Positions 1 to 9,450 of a DNA stretch of 64,000 bases are shown here, in pieces. The position numbers and the translations under genes were made by a program. Under the pieces are notes generated by a model. The model was not told the origin of the DNA and made no database searches. It saw only the letters and a list, made by a program, of their open reading frames with translations. How positions within the stretch are numbered: position 1 is the first letter of the stretch; every line of letters starts with the position of its first letter. This DNA comes from Phyllobacterium zundukense (GTDB lineage Bacteria > Pseudomonadota > Alphaproteobacteria > Rhizobiales > Rhizobiaceae): positions 496,001 through 560,000 of the forward strand of contig NZ_CP104971.1 in NCBI RefSeq assembly GCF_025452195.1. The letters run 5' to 3'.

Positions 1-651
1 CGTATAGACATGCTCGGCATCAAGAAAGAAGACCTGCCCGCTGTCTGGGCCGATCTCGGCAAGGCCGGTTTCGTCTCGGGCCAGGCCTATGCCAAGGGCC
101 TGCGCACCGTGAAGACCTGTGTCGGGACGGATTGGTGCCGGTTCGGTACGCAGGATTCGACCGGACTGGGCATCCGCATCGAGAAGTTCATGTGGGGATC
201 GTGGACGCCAGCCAAACTGAAAATGGCGGTATCCGGCTGTCCGCGCAATTGTGCCGAGGCGACCTGCAAGGACATCGGCATCATCTGCGTCGATTCCGGT
301 TTCGAGATCCATTTTGCCGGGGCGGCCGGGCTCGATATCAAAGGGACGGAAGTCCTGGGGCTGGTCCATACGGAAGATGAGGCGCTGGAGCATGTGGTGG
401 CATTGGCCCAGATGTACCGCGAGCAGGGCCGTTATCTGGAGCGCATCTACAAATGGGCCAAGCGTGTCGGCCTCGATGAAATCCGCCGGCAGATCATGGG
501 CGATGCGGATAAGCGCAAGGGGTATTTCGATCGCTTCGTCTTCAGCCAGAAATTTGCCCAGGTCGATCCCTGGTCCGAGCGTGTGTCAGGCGTGGACAAA
601 CACGAGTTCCAACCCATGGCGACCATTGCCTACCAGCAAGCAGCGGAGTGA
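1..651 (+). CDS. nirB: Nitrite reductase (NADH) large subunit, C-terminal part
   Basis: This gene is cut by the window edge: the frame is open from base 1 and 216 residues of the C-terminus are visible. It is the siroheme-binding end of the cytoplasmic assimilatory nitrite reductase, which reduces nitrite to ammonium with NAD(P)H. The four siroheme/[4Fe-4S] cysteines are visible as CVGTDWC (a CX5C pair) followed about 40 residues later by CPRNC (a CX3C pair), in the usual NirB context. The FAD and BFD-like parts would lie upstream of the window. It runs into nirD with the stop codon overlapping a possible GTG start of nirD, so the two subunits are translationally linked. The visible part is intact. 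Confidence 0.95.
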   Translation, partial: RIDMLGIKKEDLPAVWADLGKAGFVSGQAYAKGLRTVKTCVGTDWCRFGTQDSTGLGIRIEKFMWGSWTPAKLKMAVSGCPRNCAEATCKDIGIICVDSGFEIHFAGAAGLDIKGTEVLGLVHTEDEALEHVVALAQMYREQGRYLERIYKWAKRVGLDEIRRQIMGDADKRKGYFDRFVFSQKFAQVDPWSERVSGVDKHEFQPMATIAYQQAAE

Positions 652-656
652 GTGCC

Positions 657-989
657 ATGAACGACTGGATCGAGATCGGTGTGCTCAACGATATCCCCCG
701 CCGGGGCGCGCGCTGTGTAAAGACGCCGCAAGGCAAGATCGCCGTATTCCGCACGATGGAGGATCAGGTCTTCGCCATCGACGACCATTGCCCGCACAAA
801 GGCGGGCCGCTGAGCCAAGGGATCGTCCATGGTGCTTCGGTGACTTGCCCGCTGCACAATTGGGTGATCTCGCTGGAAACCGGCAGGGCGCTTGGAGCCG
901 ATGAGGGTAGCGTTAAAACCATTGCGATAAAGCGCGATGGCGAGCGCATATTTGCCCTTCTTGAACGCGCTGCCATGGCGGCGGAATAG
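657..989 (+). CDS. nirD: Nitrite reductase small subunit NirD (Rieske-type)
   Basis: A 110-residue small subunit of assimilatory nitrite reductase. It has a Rieske-like fold with CPHKGG at residues 45-50 and CPLHNW at 64-69. Here both Cys-X-His pairs appear complete (C45/H47, C64/H67), so this version probably still binds a [2Fe-2S] cluster, whereas some NirD proteins have lost these ligands. I chose the ATG at 657; an in-frame GTG at 648 overlaps the nirB stop and would add three residues. It lies between nirB and nasA with almost no spacing, as in many alphaproteobacterial nitrate assimilation operons. Confidence 0.95.
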   Translation: MNDWIEIGVLNDIPRRGARCVKTPQGKIAVFRTMEDQVFAIDDHCPHKGGPLSQGIVHGASVTCPLHNWVISLETGRALGADEGSVKTIAIKRDGERIFALLERAAMAAE

Positions 990-990
990 A

Positions 991-3655
991 ATGCTTGAAT
1001 CTCCCAACACCGTTCGCACCACCTGCGCCTATTGCGGAGTGGGTTGCGGCGTTCTCGCCACAAGGGAGGAGAGCGGAGCCATCGGCATCAGGGGTGATCC
1101 CCAGCACCCTGCCAATTTCGGGCGTCTTTGCTCGAAAGGCTCCGCTCTTGGCGAGACCGTCGATCTGGAAGGGCGGCTGCTCGAACCGCAAATCCGGGGC
1201 AACTCCGCGAACTGGGATACCGCGCTCGATCTCGTGGCAAAGCGCTTTGCCGATACGATCGCCGAACATGGCCCAGACAGCGTCGCCTTCTATGTCTCCG
1301 GCCAACTTCTGACCGAAGATTATTACGTTGCTAACAAGCTCATGAAGGGCTTTATCGGCTCGGCTAATATCGACACCAATTCACGGCTGTGCATGTCGTC
1401 ATCGGTGGCGGGCCACAGGCGCGCTTTCGGGTCGGACACGGTTCCCGGCACCTATGAGGATCTGGAGCTCGCCGATCTCATCGTCCTGACAGGTTCGAGA
1501 TCTTGCCTGGTGCCATCCTGTGCTTTATCAGCGCATCGCTGCGGCAAAGATTAAGCGCCCAGACATGCGCGTTGTGCTTATCGATCCGCGCCGTACCATG
1601 ACCGCCGATATCGCTGACATGCATCTCAAAATAAAACCGGATGGCGATACGGCGCTGTTCGTCGGTCTACTTGGGTTTTTGGCGGCACAAGGCGCGGTGG
1701 ACCGGAACTATGTCGAGCGGTACACGTCGGGGTTCGATGCGGGATTGGCTATCGCCAACAGTCACGATCTGCGCAGCATTGCCGCACGGACCGGGATCTC
1801 TCCCGAAGAACTTCGTGCGTTTTTTGAACTGTTCACGCGAACCGAGCGAAGCGTGACGGTTTATAGCCAGGGTGTGAACCAATCCGCCAGCGGCACCGAC
1901 AAGGTCAATGCCATCATCAACTGCCATTTGGCGACAGGCCGTATCGGTCGTCCGGGCATGGGTCCGTTTTCGATAACCGGCCAGCCCAATGCCATGGGCG
2001 GCCGTGAAGTTGGCGGATTGGCGAACATGCTGGCGGGCCATATGCATCTGGAAGATGCCGGGCACCGCCAGCTCGTGCAGGAATTCTGGGACGCGCCGAC
2101 CATCGCGTCGAAGCCGGGACTGAAGGCTGTCGATCTTTTCGATGCAGCGCGGGCTGGGAAGATCAAGGCGTTGTGGATCATGGCGACCAATCCGGTGGAT
2201 TCGATGCCGGAGGCGGATCTTGTCATCGAAGCCTTGAAGACTTGTCCTTTCGTCGTCGTTTCCGACATCAATGCGATGACGGATACGACATGCTATGCCG
2301 ATGTGCTTTTGCCGGCGGCGGGATGGGGCGAGAAAGATGGCACCGTCACAAACTCCGAACGCCGCATCAGCAGGCAGCGTGCGTTCCTGCAGCTGCCGGG
2401 CGAGGCGAAGCCGGACTGGTGGATCGTGAACCAAGTGGCCCGGCGCATGGGTTTTGCCGATGGCTTCTCCTTCGAAACTCCGGCGCAAATCTTTGCCGAA
2501 CATGCAGCGCTTTCGGGCCACGGAAATCACGGCACACGCGACTTCGATATCAGCGCCCATTCTACCATAACAGGCGCGGACTACGATGCACTTTCACCAT
2601 TTCAATGGCCGCAGGGCAGCGGTGAGTCGACGACCGAAAAGCGGTTCTTCGGGCAAGGCGAATTTTACACCGAAGACCGCCGCGCCCGCTTCGTGGCGGT
2701 GCGACCGGCGAATGAGGAAGCACTCGATCCGCGCTTTGCGTTTACACTGAATACGGGCCGTGTTCGCGATCATTGGCATACAATGACCCGCACTGGAAAA
2801 AGCGCGCGTCTTTCCGCCCACTTCGCCGAACCTTTTGCCGAGATCAATCCGATCAATGCCGCAGAGCAGGGCATTGCCGACGCCAGTCTGGTGAACCTCA
2901 GTAACGATCATGGCACGATCATCGTCCGGGCTTTGCTGACGGAACGGCAGGCGAGGGGCAATATCTTCGTGCCCATGCACTGGAACGGACAATTTGCCGG
3001 CAATGCGCGGGTGGACAGGCTGGTTACCGCCAATGTCGATCCGGTTTCCGGACAACCGGCTCTGAAGATGGCACGCGTCGCAGTCAAACCGTTCGCCGCT
3101 CGCTGGTATGGCTTTGCCGTATTGCATCGGAAGCCTCTGCCAGATGCGGAATATTGGGCGTTGGCCAGGGCGGATGGAGGTTACCGGCTCGAACTGGCCG
3201 GTCATAGCGAGCCTGGGGACTGGAGCGCCTTCGCGCGAAACCTGTTCCAGGCAGAGAGGAATATCGAATTGCTTGCCTATCACGATGCACATCAGGATCA
3301 GCATCGCATCGCGGCATTCGATGGTGACAGACTGTTAGGTGCGCTTTACGTGGCGCGCGAACCGGCGACTGTTTCGCGCAGCTGGGCCAGCGAACAATTG
3401 ACGCGGAAATTCGCAGATGCACGGCAACGCTTCCAGCTTCTGGCCGGGCGACCGGGCAGAGACATGACGGACAAGGGTGCGATTGTCTGCGCCTGTTTCT
3501 CGGTAGGACGTAACGAGATTGCCACTGCCGCCAATGAGGGTTGCGATACTGTGGAAGCAATCGGCGAACGCCTTAAGGCCGGAACCAATTGCGGCTCCTG
3601 CCGTGCCGAAATCCGGGGAATCATCGACGCATGCCAAGTCGTTGCAGCCGAATGA
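991..3655 (+). pseudogene. nasA: Assimilatory nitrate reductase catalytic subunit, frameshifted
   Basis: This molybdenum-dependent cytoplasmic nitrate reductase would be about 887 residues when joined across a frameshift. The N-terminal part (991-1501) has the [4Fe-4S] cysteines C12, C15, C19 and C47 and the probable Mo ligand C134 in SRLCMSSS. The second part (from about 1502) continues with the family-typical LAWCHPVLYQRIA and ends in a BFD-like [2Fe-2S] domain (CACFSVG, then CGSC). At 1498-1501 the sequence AGAT stands where the family needs AAT (TGSN-LAWCHP), so one extra base puts the 5' part out of frame; the upstream frame then stops at 1554. Everything else looks well preserved, so the change is either recent or a sequence error. 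If real, nitrate reduction by this enzyme is lost while nirB and nirD remain. No siroheme synthase gene follows. Confidence 0.85.
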
Positions 3656-3719
3656 AATTCTGCCGGGAGAGTAACTGGATCAGCTGTGTCGCCCGGCTCT
3701 TCGCGGCAACGCTCTGCCG

Positions 3720-4154
3720 TTATCCGCAAGCAAAGAAAGTCGAGTAACCGCCGACCACTGAAACTCCGGCGTATCGCATGTTTGGTCGAAGCAGGTTGGT
3801 GTTGTGACCTGCAGAACTCCTCCATCCCGAAAAAAGAGCCTGTGCACTCCTATATCTGACTCCGACGTTTTCCGTACACACTCCGCTCAGTCCGGCTGCT
3901 TTTGCTTGAGCTGATCTCTGGCGGAAGCCATCATGACCGATAGTTCCCCGGGCGGCTTGTTCCCGGCTATGCTGCCGTGCCAGGGCTTTCAACGTGCCGT
4001 TGGCGGCCAGCGGAGACAGGCCATGGCTCGTCCTATAGGAATTGATGAGCGTAAGCGTCGGGGGGCCAAAATCGCCTGTCATTGCGATGGGCTGTGCCGT
4101 CCCTGCACACCCAGAAACCAGAACCGCAACTGCCATTGCGTGTAGAATTTTCAT
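3720..4154 (-). CDS. CAP/SCP-domain (YkwD-like) lipoprotein
   Basis: A 144-residue exported protein. The N-terminus has a short hydrophobic segment ending in a lipobox-like VSGC (Cys16), so it is probably a lipoprotein. The rest is a compact CAP domain: LINSYRTSHGLSPL, HSREQAARG, GHDGF, ENVGV, FSGWRSSAGHN and a glycine-rich end, in the usual order. CAP proteins of bacteria are secreted or envelope-bound and mostly of unknown biochemical role. It faces nasA end to end with a 64-base gap and is not part of the nitrate operon. The family call is firm; the function is unknown. Confidence 0.75.
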   Translation of the reverse strand: MKILHAMAVAVLVSGCAGTAQPIAMTGDFGPPTLTLINSYRTSHGLSPLAANGTLKALARQHSREQAARGTIGHDGFRQRSAQAKAAGLSGVCTENVGVRYRSAQALFSGWRSSAGHNTNLLRPNMRYAGVSVVGGYSTFFACG

Positions 4155-4393
4155 TGTCGGATTTCCCCACTGTTTCCGTTACTACGGCATAAGACTTTGT
4201 ACGGCTGGGCCGTACTTCATACCTGGAACCCACCCCTTCTACATGCTTCTGAGGCATAACAATGGTTATGGAACCAGGTTTTGCACATTTTGCGTAGACC
4301 GGCAATTTGGGCTCTGCAGTCATTGAGTAAGATATTCAAGCACGGTTGATTGTCACACAAAAGAGTGGATAGTCACCAGGATGGAGAGCGGAA

Positions 4394-4735
4394 ATGAATC
4401 TCAACGATGACGACGAACACCTGATAGAAACGCTTTTCCGCAATGGCACGATTACCGTCGTGGGTGTGGTGCTTTCATTTTCCCTGGGCTTCCTTACGCA
4501 GTGGGCAAGCAATCCAATACCGTGGAGACTTACCGACCTGCCGACGCTGGTCGTCATAGCTATAGGCATCGTCTTTCAACTGCGCTCCCTGGCTTTACTT
4601 TTGCAAACGTCGTCATTGAAAAAAGTCGTCTACGACAAGGCAAGCCGGCTATTTCTCAATGGCGTAATCATCACCGGGTCGGGTGTTTTTCTGGCGATCC
4701 TCATTGACACGTTCCGGTTGCTGATGGAACGTTAA
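4394..4735 (+). CDS. Small three-helix membrane protein, unknown function
   Basis: A 113-residue protein with an acidic N-terminus (NLNDDDEHLIETLF) and three clear hydrophobic segments at roughly residues 19-37, 46-66 and 87-106, so it is an inner-membrane protein. A GGA-rich stretch (gatggagagcgga) precedes the ATG. I do not recognise the family. It is followed by another small membrane protein gene in the same direction and then by doxX, which may be one transcription unit. Confidence 0.6.
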   Translation: MNLNDDDEHLIETLFRNGTITVVGVVLSFSLGFLTQWASNPIPWRLTDLPTLVVIAIGIVFQLRSLALLLQTSSLKKVVYDKASRLFLNGVIITGSGVFLAILIDTFRLLMER

Positions 4736-4818
4736 CCGACACTTGCGATTGAGCGGTTCCGCCTCTTGATTTGCAACCAGCTGCCTGTTGTGTTGCCGGT
4801 CACCAAGGAGATCCTTCA

Positions 4819-5094
4819 ATGCGATTAGAGACTGATTTTCCCGATCATCGAAATGGCCGATTTTCACGCGAACCAGTGCCATCTCATTGGCCTCGGAACG
4901 TAAGGCAACTATCGCTGAAAGGCAGTGCCCTTTTCGGCATCCATGAAGAAACCGGCAATCTTTATTGGGATGGCAAGTTGATCCAGACCTCCAATCGGCT
5001 TGGCAATTTCGAGCGGGGCCTCGGTATTGTCCTGACCACAGCGATTGTTGTGATGGCTATACTTGAGGCAGTCGGGTTCTTCTTCGGTCGGTGA
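4819..5094 (+). CDS. Small protein with C-terminal membrane anchor, unknown function
   Basis: A 91-residue protein. The ATG at 4819 has a good ribosome binding site (AAGGAGAT, 7 bases before it), which favours it over longer in-frame versions. The first 60 residues are polar and contain a segment like GNLYWDGKLIQTSNRL; residues 68-89 form one membrane helix ending in FFFGR. This suggests a tail-anchored or bitopic protein with a cytoplasmic domain. I do not recognise the family. It lies between another small membrane protein gene and doxX. Confidence 0.6.
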   Translation: MRLETDFPDHRNGRFSREPVPSHWPRNVRQLSLKGSALFGIHEETGNLYWDGKLIQTSNRLGNFERGLGIVLTTAIVVMAILEAVGFFFGR

Positions 5095-5206
5095 TTGCCT
5101 TTGGCCAAGGACGGGACCCTGTTTTCATTCTTTGTTTCGAATAGAACGGTCGCTCTCGGTGTTATTGGCACACACCACTCGTGAAGTTTTATTAGCGGAG
5201 GATGGT

Positions 5207-5596
5207 ATGGAAGGGTTTCAGGCGCCTGTCGCGTTACTTGCCAGGCTGTTTCTTGCTTATATCTTTGTCATGGAAGGCTGGGGCAAGATTGCCGACTATG
5301 CCGGTACTGCCGCCTATATGGAGACCAACGGTGTTTCAGCCAAGCTGTTGCCGCTCGTCATCCTGACCGAACTCGGTGCCGGGGTTCTCGTCGCTGCCGG
5401 CTTCATGACTCGCTACGCTGCTCTCGCGCTTGCCGGGTTCTGTTTGCTAACGGCTCTTTTGTTCCATACCGACTTCGGAAATCTCGAACAATTGATCAAC
5501 TTTAACAAGAACATCGCCATTGCCGGTGGGTTCCTGGCTTTGTTGGCTTTTGGTCCGGGTGCGTGGTCCGTCGATGCATGGATGAAGCGACGTTAG
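5207..5596 (+). CDS. DoxX family membrane protein
   Basis: A 129-residue four-helix inner-membrane protein of the DoxX family (quinone-linked or redox-associated membrane proteins, mostly uncharacterised). Visible features are [18 protein letters not shown] at the start, [12 protein letters not shown] in the middle and a [26 protein letters not shown] loop before the last helix, split by charged loops as in the family. The ATG at 5207 follows a strong GCGGAGGAT site. Its stop codon overlaps the stop of the convergent ABC ATPase gene by four bases (TTAG at 5593-5596). Confidence 0.85.
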   Translation: MEGFQAPVALLARLFLAYIFVMEGWGKIADYAGTAAYMETNGVSAKLLPLVILTELGAGVLVAAGFMTRYAALALAGFCLLTALLFHTDFGNLEQLINFNKNIAIAGGFLALLAFGPGAWSVDAWMKRR

Positions 5597-6369
5597 CGCT
5601 CACCGAAGCTCGATGTCTTTAGAAATTCAGAAAGCCGTTCGCTCTTCGGCTTGTGGAACATTTCGCGCGGATTGCCCTCTTCACCAATGCGCCCCTGATT
5701 CATAAAGATGACGCGGTTCGAGACCTCGTAAGCAAAGCGCATCTCGTGGGTGACGAGCAGCATGCTCATTCCGTCTTGAGCCAGCGACTTGATGACCTGC
5801 AAAACCTCGTTCACAAGCTCGGGATCGAGCGCTGACGTTACCTCGTCGAAGAGCATCAGTCTCGGGTTCATGGCGATGGCCCGCGCGATCGCCACGCGTT
5901 GCTGCTGACCGCCAGAAAGCTGGCCGGGGAAATGATCGGCGCGGGCCAGGAGACCCACGCGATCGAGCCATTTCTCGGCAATAGATCGCGCTTCGTCCTT
6001 GCTCAGCTTCTTCACCTTCATCAGCCCGAGCATAACGTTGCGGGCGGCGCTCATATGCGGAAAAAGGTTGAACTGCTGAAAGGCCATGCCGGTCAATGCC
6101 CGCTGGCGTGCTATCTCCTTTTCGCTCTTGCGACGGCGCTGTCCACCCACCGTCTCATAGCCGATCTCCTCGCCATCGATACTGATCGAGCCGCCCTGGA
6201 ATTCCTCCAGCATGTTGATACAACGCAGCATGGTTGTCTTGCCGGAGCCACTCGATCCGATGATACTGATGACGTCGCCCTGCGCCATAGTGCAATCAAC
6301 GCCTTTCAGGACTTCGACATCGCCGTAGCTTTTGTGCAGATCGCGGATTTCTAGAAGATGGTTTGGCAT
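5593..6369 (-). CDS. Polar amino-acid ABC transporter ATP-binding protein
   Basis: A 258-residue cytoplasmic ATPase of the GlnQ/HisP type that powers a polar amino-acid importer. Walker A is GSSGSGKT at 38-45, the signature LSGGQ at 151-155 and Walker B LMLFDE at 171-176, followed by a switch histidine in THEM. A roughly 15-residue basic insert ([15 protein letters not shown]) before the Q-loop is typical of one subgroup of these ATPases. It is the last gene of a four-gene operon read leftwards: binding protein, permease, permease, ATPase. The substrate cannot be told from sequence. Confidence 0.9.
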   Translation of the reverse strand: MPNHLLEIRDLHKSYGDVEVLKGVDCTMAQGDVISIIGSSGSGKTTMLRCINMLEEFQGGSISIDGEEIGYETVGGQRRRKSEKEIARQRALTGMAFQQFNLFPHMSAARNVMLGLMKVKKLSKDEARSIAEKWLDRVGLLARADHFPGQLSGGQQQRVAIARAIAMNPRLMLFDEVTSALDPELVNEVLQVIKSLAQDGMSMLLVTHEMRFAYEVSNRVIFMNQGRIGEEGNPREMFHKPKSERLSEFLKTSSFGER

Positions 6370-6380
6370 TTGTTATCGCC

Positions 6381-7043
6381 TCAGGACGGAATAGCGGTCT
6401 TGCGTTCGACATACCGGCCGAAACGCTCGATGGCATAATTGATGATGAAATAGAGAAAGCCGGCGAAGAAATAGAACTCGAGGCTGAGAAACGATCGCGA
6501 GATAATTTCCTGCGTACGCAGAAGCAACTCGGCAACGCCGATGATGGAGAGCAATGTCGATGCCTTGACCATTTCTGCGGCCGTATTCACCCAGGCCGGC
6601 AGAACCTGGCGCAGCGCTTGCGGCCCGAGCACGTAAGCAAAGGTTTGCGGGAACGTCAGGCCGATCGCCTTGGCGGCTTCCGTCTGGCCCTTCGGGATGG
6701 CTTGAAGCGCTCCTCGGACGATCTCGCCGACATGGGAACTGCAGAACACAGCGAGGGCCAATACGCCGGCCTGAAACGGGCTGAGATCAAGGCCTATAGT
6801 GCTGAGTACATAGTAGCTTGCCAGCACGAGGACGAGGACCGGGGTACCGCGAATGAAATCCGTATAGCCACGCACGATCCAGCGCAGCGGCCGGACGCCA
6901 TAGGTCAGAGCAAGGCCCACGAATATTCCAAGCAACGTGCCGAAGCAAATTGCCAACAGGGAAATCGAAATGGTGAAACCGAGGCCCTTGAGGATCGGTA
7001 TGCGGGCCAGCCAGAGAATATCGAGGAAATGAGCAATATCCAT
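6381..7043 (-). CDS. Polar amino-acid ABC transporter permease (second)
   Basis: A 220-residue HisM/GlnP-type inner-membrane permease with about five helices. The coupling motif that docks on the ATPase is visible as EIVRGALQAIPKGQTEAAKAIGL, in shortened form EAA---G. I start it at the ATG at 7043, four bases after the stop of the first permease; an upstream in-frame start would overlap that gene heavily. It works as a heterodimer with the neighbouring permease, which is frameshifted in this sequence. Confidence 0.9.
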   Translation of the reverse strand: MDIAHFLDILWLARIPILKGLGFTISISLLAICFGTLLGIFVGLALTYGVRPLRWIVRGYTDFIRGTPVLVLVLASYYVLSTIGLDLSPFQAGVLALAVFCSSHVGEIVRGALQAIPKGQTEAAKAIGLTFPQTFAYVLGPQALRQVLPAWVNTAAEMVKASTLLSIIGVAELLLRTQEIISRSFLSLEFYFFAGFLYFIINYAIERFGRYVERKTAIPS

Positions 7044-7047
7044 CACA

Positions 7048-7711
7048 TCACCTCGGCACTGACAGGCGACGCTCGAGGGCACGCATCAGCGCGGCGAGGA
7101 TCGAGCACGTTATGACGTAGAGGCAGCTGGCGACGATCCAGGTCTCAATGACACGGAATGTCTCGACATTGATCTTGCGTGCCTCGAACGTCAGCTCCGG
7201 TACGGCGATCGCCGCCGCCAGCGAAGTGTCCTTGAACAGCGAGATGATTGTACTGCTCAGCGACGGCAAGACGTTACGGAACATCAGCGGCGCAATGATC
7301 GAGGTGCGAGATCTGCATTTCAGTAAGGCCGATGGCGAGACCTGCTTCGCGCAATCCGACAGGAATCGACAGCAGACCCGCGCGGAAAACCTCTGCAAGA
7401 TACGCGCCGGAATAAAGCGCGAGCGTGAAGATGAAGCTTTCGATCTTGCCCAGCCGGAACCCCAGTTGCGGCAACGCGAAATAGGTGAAGAGAACAAGGA
7501 CTAGGATCGGCGTGTTGCGGATAATCGTCACGTAGATTCCGGCGGGACGCCGCGCAAAGCCATTCTTCGAGATGAGGCAGAACGCGGTGAACAGGCCAAT
7601 CACTGCGCCGATCAGGATTGCCCCAAAGGCCAGGGCAAGGCTGAGTGCCAGCCCTTCGAGCAGAAGATCGAAGCTTCGCCACACTGCAGCAAAATTCAAC
7701 GTATAACCCAT
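7048..7711 (-). pseudogene. Polar amino-acid ABC transporter permease (first), frameshifted
   Basis: The N-terminal two thirds (7711 down to about 7310) encode a typical HisM/GlnP permease up to AGLAIGLTEMQIS, inside the EAA coupling loop. The expected continuation (IIAPLMFRNVLPSLSSTIIS to the end at 7048) is present but in another frame. The junction is at about 7303-7312, where the minus strand reads ATCTCGCACCTCGATC; two missing bases in a CGCG run, or one extra base, would explain it. The unshifted frame stops within about ten codons. Both halves are well conserved and the operon is otherwise intact, so this is a recent mutation or a sequencing error. If real, the importer would lose one membrane subunit. 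Confidence 0.8.
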
Positions 7712-7779
7712 GATGTTCCTGTTATCCGGAACGAGAAGGAAACGGCTCCGGAAATTTCCGAAGCCGCAGCGTGATCAAC

Positions 7780-8625
7780 TTACTTGTATTCGACCGGGAA
7801 GCCGATTTGCGGAGGCGTCAGATCCTTGCCGAACCAGGTTTTGAACGATTTCGCATAGAAGTCGAACTCGACACCGGTCATTGCTTCGTGCAGTGCAGTG
7901 TTGACGAAGTTCAACCAATCCTGGTCGCCACGCTTGACGCCGCAGGCATAGGTCTGCGGATTCCAGCCATAGCCGGCATCCTTGTAACGGCCCTGGTTCT
8001 GGGTCATGTACCACGCGAGCGACGACTGATCTGTCGCCGCTGCGTCTGCCCGACCGGACTCGAGGGCCTGATAGATAAGGTCAACGGATTCGTACTGGTC
8101 GACCTTGGCTTCCGGCAAAGCCGCATGAACCATGCCTTCAGCGTAGACATTTTGCAGAACGGAGATTGTGACCGCTGAGCCGGCGGCTTTCAGCGCTGCA
8201 TAATCGGCATATTTGCTGTCGGCCTTGAGCATGAGACCAACACCCTCCCGATAGTAAGGAATGGTGAAAGCGATCTGCTGTGCCCGCTCGCCGGTCACTG
8301 TCATGAACTGACATGTGATGTCGACCTTGTCCGTTGTAATATTCGGAATGCGCGCGTCGGAAGATTGATTGACGAATTCGATCTTCTCCGGGTCATTAAA
8401 CAGAGCCTTGGCGATGATGTGACCCATGTCGACGTCAAAACCCTGAAGCTTGTCGTCGACGCTCTTGAAATGCCATGGCGCATTGGTGCTGCCGGTGCCG
8501 AGAACCAGATGACCCCGGGCCAGAACCTCGTCCAGTTTGCTTTTGGTTTCCTGTGCGAACGCCGTAAGTGAAGGCAGCATCGCGAATGCGGCTACAGCGG
8601 CCGCTACACGCAGTCGGTTGGTCAT
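7780..8625 (-). CDS. Polar amino-acid ABC transporter substrate-binding protein
   Basis: A 281-residue periplasmic binding protein of solute-binding family 3. It starts with a cleavable signal peptide of about 24 residues ending ...LTAFA before QETKSK. The mature part has family features: GTGSTNAPWHF, GFDVDMGHIIAKAL, a mid-domain DITCQFMTVTGERAQQIAF that resembles the family signature, and SGRADAAATD. It is the first gene of the importer operon and has its own upstream promoter and inverted repeat (8666-8706). The ligand is unknown; a polar or acidic amino acid is the usual case. Confidence 0.9.
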   Translation of the reverse strand: MTNRLRVAAAVAAFAMLPSLTAFAQETKSKLDEVLARGHLVLGTGSTNAPWHFKSVDDKLQGFDVDMGHIIAKALFNDPEKIEFVNQSSDARIPNITTDKVDITCQFMTVTGERAQQIAFTIPYYREGVGLMLKADSKYADYAALKAAGSAVTISVLQNVYAEGMVHAALPEAKVDQYESVDLIYQALESGRADAAATDQSSLAWYMTQNQGRYKDAGYGWNPQTYACGVKRGDQDWLNFVNTALHEAMTGVEFDFYAKSFKTWFGKDLTPPQIGFPVEYK

Positions 8626-8665
8626 CTTCGTTCCCCTATTCGTCTAGCGAATGTTTTCGTTGTAA

Positions 8666-8706
8666 TCCATTATTATGGAATATAGTACCTAATAATGGAT
8701 AGCCAA
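8666..8706 (-). promoter_or_regulatory. Promoter with overlapping inverted-repeat operator of the amino-acid importer
   Basis: Reading leftwards, TTGGCT (8706-8701) and TATATT (8684-8679) are spaced by 16 bases, a good sigma-70 promoter about 55 bases upstream of the binding-protein gene. A perfect 10-base inverted repeat, TCCATTATTA (8666-8675) and TAATAATGGA (8690-8699), brackets the -10 box and fills the spacer. A regulator bound there should block the polymerase. No regulator gene is adjacent, so its identity is open. Confidence 0.6.
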
Positions 8707-8805
8707 TAGAATGACAGTGGCTTCGACTTGTCAAGGGGTCCTTGAACGATGGGAACTCGACTGTTTTTATTTACAGGCCGTGGGCGACGAATTCAGATAA
8801 CCAAA

Positions 8806-8838
8806 CAAAAACCCGCATCAGTGGTTGATGCGGGTTTT
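8806..8838 (-). terminator. Rho-independent terminator after the YciF-like gene
   Basis: AACCCGCATCA and TGATGCGGGTT form an 11-base perfect stem with a 4-base loop. In the leftward direction it is followed by a T-rich run (TTTTTGTTT), so it ends the transcript of the DUF892 gene before the amino-acid importer promoter. Confidence 0.85.
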
Positions 8839-8855
8839 GCAGGATAGCCGGGGTG

Positions 8856-9359
8856 CTAGGCCGCTGCGGCATTGACCCGGCTTTCCGCCATCGCGGTCAA
8901 TGCCTTGTCGGTATTCATTTCTTCCTGGAGGTTCTGCTGGAGCAGCGTCGCACAATCGTTACGGCCGAGCTGTTTCGCCCAAGCAACAAGAGTACCATAG
9001 CGCGTGATCTCGTAGTGCTCGACCGCCTGTCCAGCGGCGATGAGCGCAGCGTCCAGAACCTGATCGTCATCGACCTCGCCCGAGACATCGTCAGCTTCCT
9101 CAAGAATGCCATCGATCGCCGGGCAATTGACGCCGGCAACATCCACGCCATGCAGTTTGAACACCTGCTCCAGACGCTCGATCTGCATCTCCGTCTCTTG
9201 AAGATGTTTCTCAAAACCGTTCTTCAATTCCTGATCAGAGGCCTTGTCGATCATTTCGGGCAGAGCCTTTGCGATCTGGTTTTCAGCATAGTAGATGTCG
9301 CGGAGAGTATGGACGAAGAGATCGTCCATCGTCTTGATATCTTTAGAAAAAAATCCCAT
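8856..9359 (-). CDS. YciF-like ferritin-fold stress protein (DUF892)
   Basis: A 167-residue, highly acidic, all-helical protein of the DUF892/YciF family, a ferritin-like four-helix bundle associated with stress survival. Recognisable stretches are DLFVHTLRDIYYAENQI, LEQVFKLHGV and AGQAVEHYEITRYGTL, which carry the Glu/His residues expected to bind a di-metal centre. The start at 9359 (MGFFSKD) has a strong AGGAGGA site just before it. About 90 bases upstream is an EcfG-type promoter (9451-9475), so it is likely part of the general stress response. It is monocistronic, closed by a terminator at 8806-8838. Confidence 0.85.
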   Translation of the reverse strand: MGFFSKDIKTMDDLFVHTLRDIYYAENQIAKALPEMIDKASDQELKNGFEKHLQETEMQIERLEQVFKLHGVDVAGVNCPAIDGILEEADDVSGEVDDDQVLDAALIAAGQAVEHYEITRYGTLVAWAKQLGRNDCATLLQQNLQEEMNTDKALTAMAESRVNAAAA

Positions 9360-9450
9360 GTCGTCCTCCTGATTTGCAGACACGATCAATCACCCGGCAG
9401 CTTGATAACTCCCGTAGCGCATTGCTCTCTCGATTGGTTGCAAGGGAAAT

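Noticed and set aside
5593..5596. Stop codons overlapping tail to tail (also at 41649-41652) as a regulatory signal.
   Set aside because: Four-base overlaps of convergent stops arise easily by chance in compact genomes; nothing else supports a function.
1498..7312. Both the nasA and the permease frameshift lie at an AGATCT hexamer, which might hint at a shared cause.
   Set aside because: AGATCT also occurs at several intact places in the window (for example near 13544, 16114, 34277 and 55911), and the third frameshift at 27482 lies in a G run without it. Coincidence is more likely.
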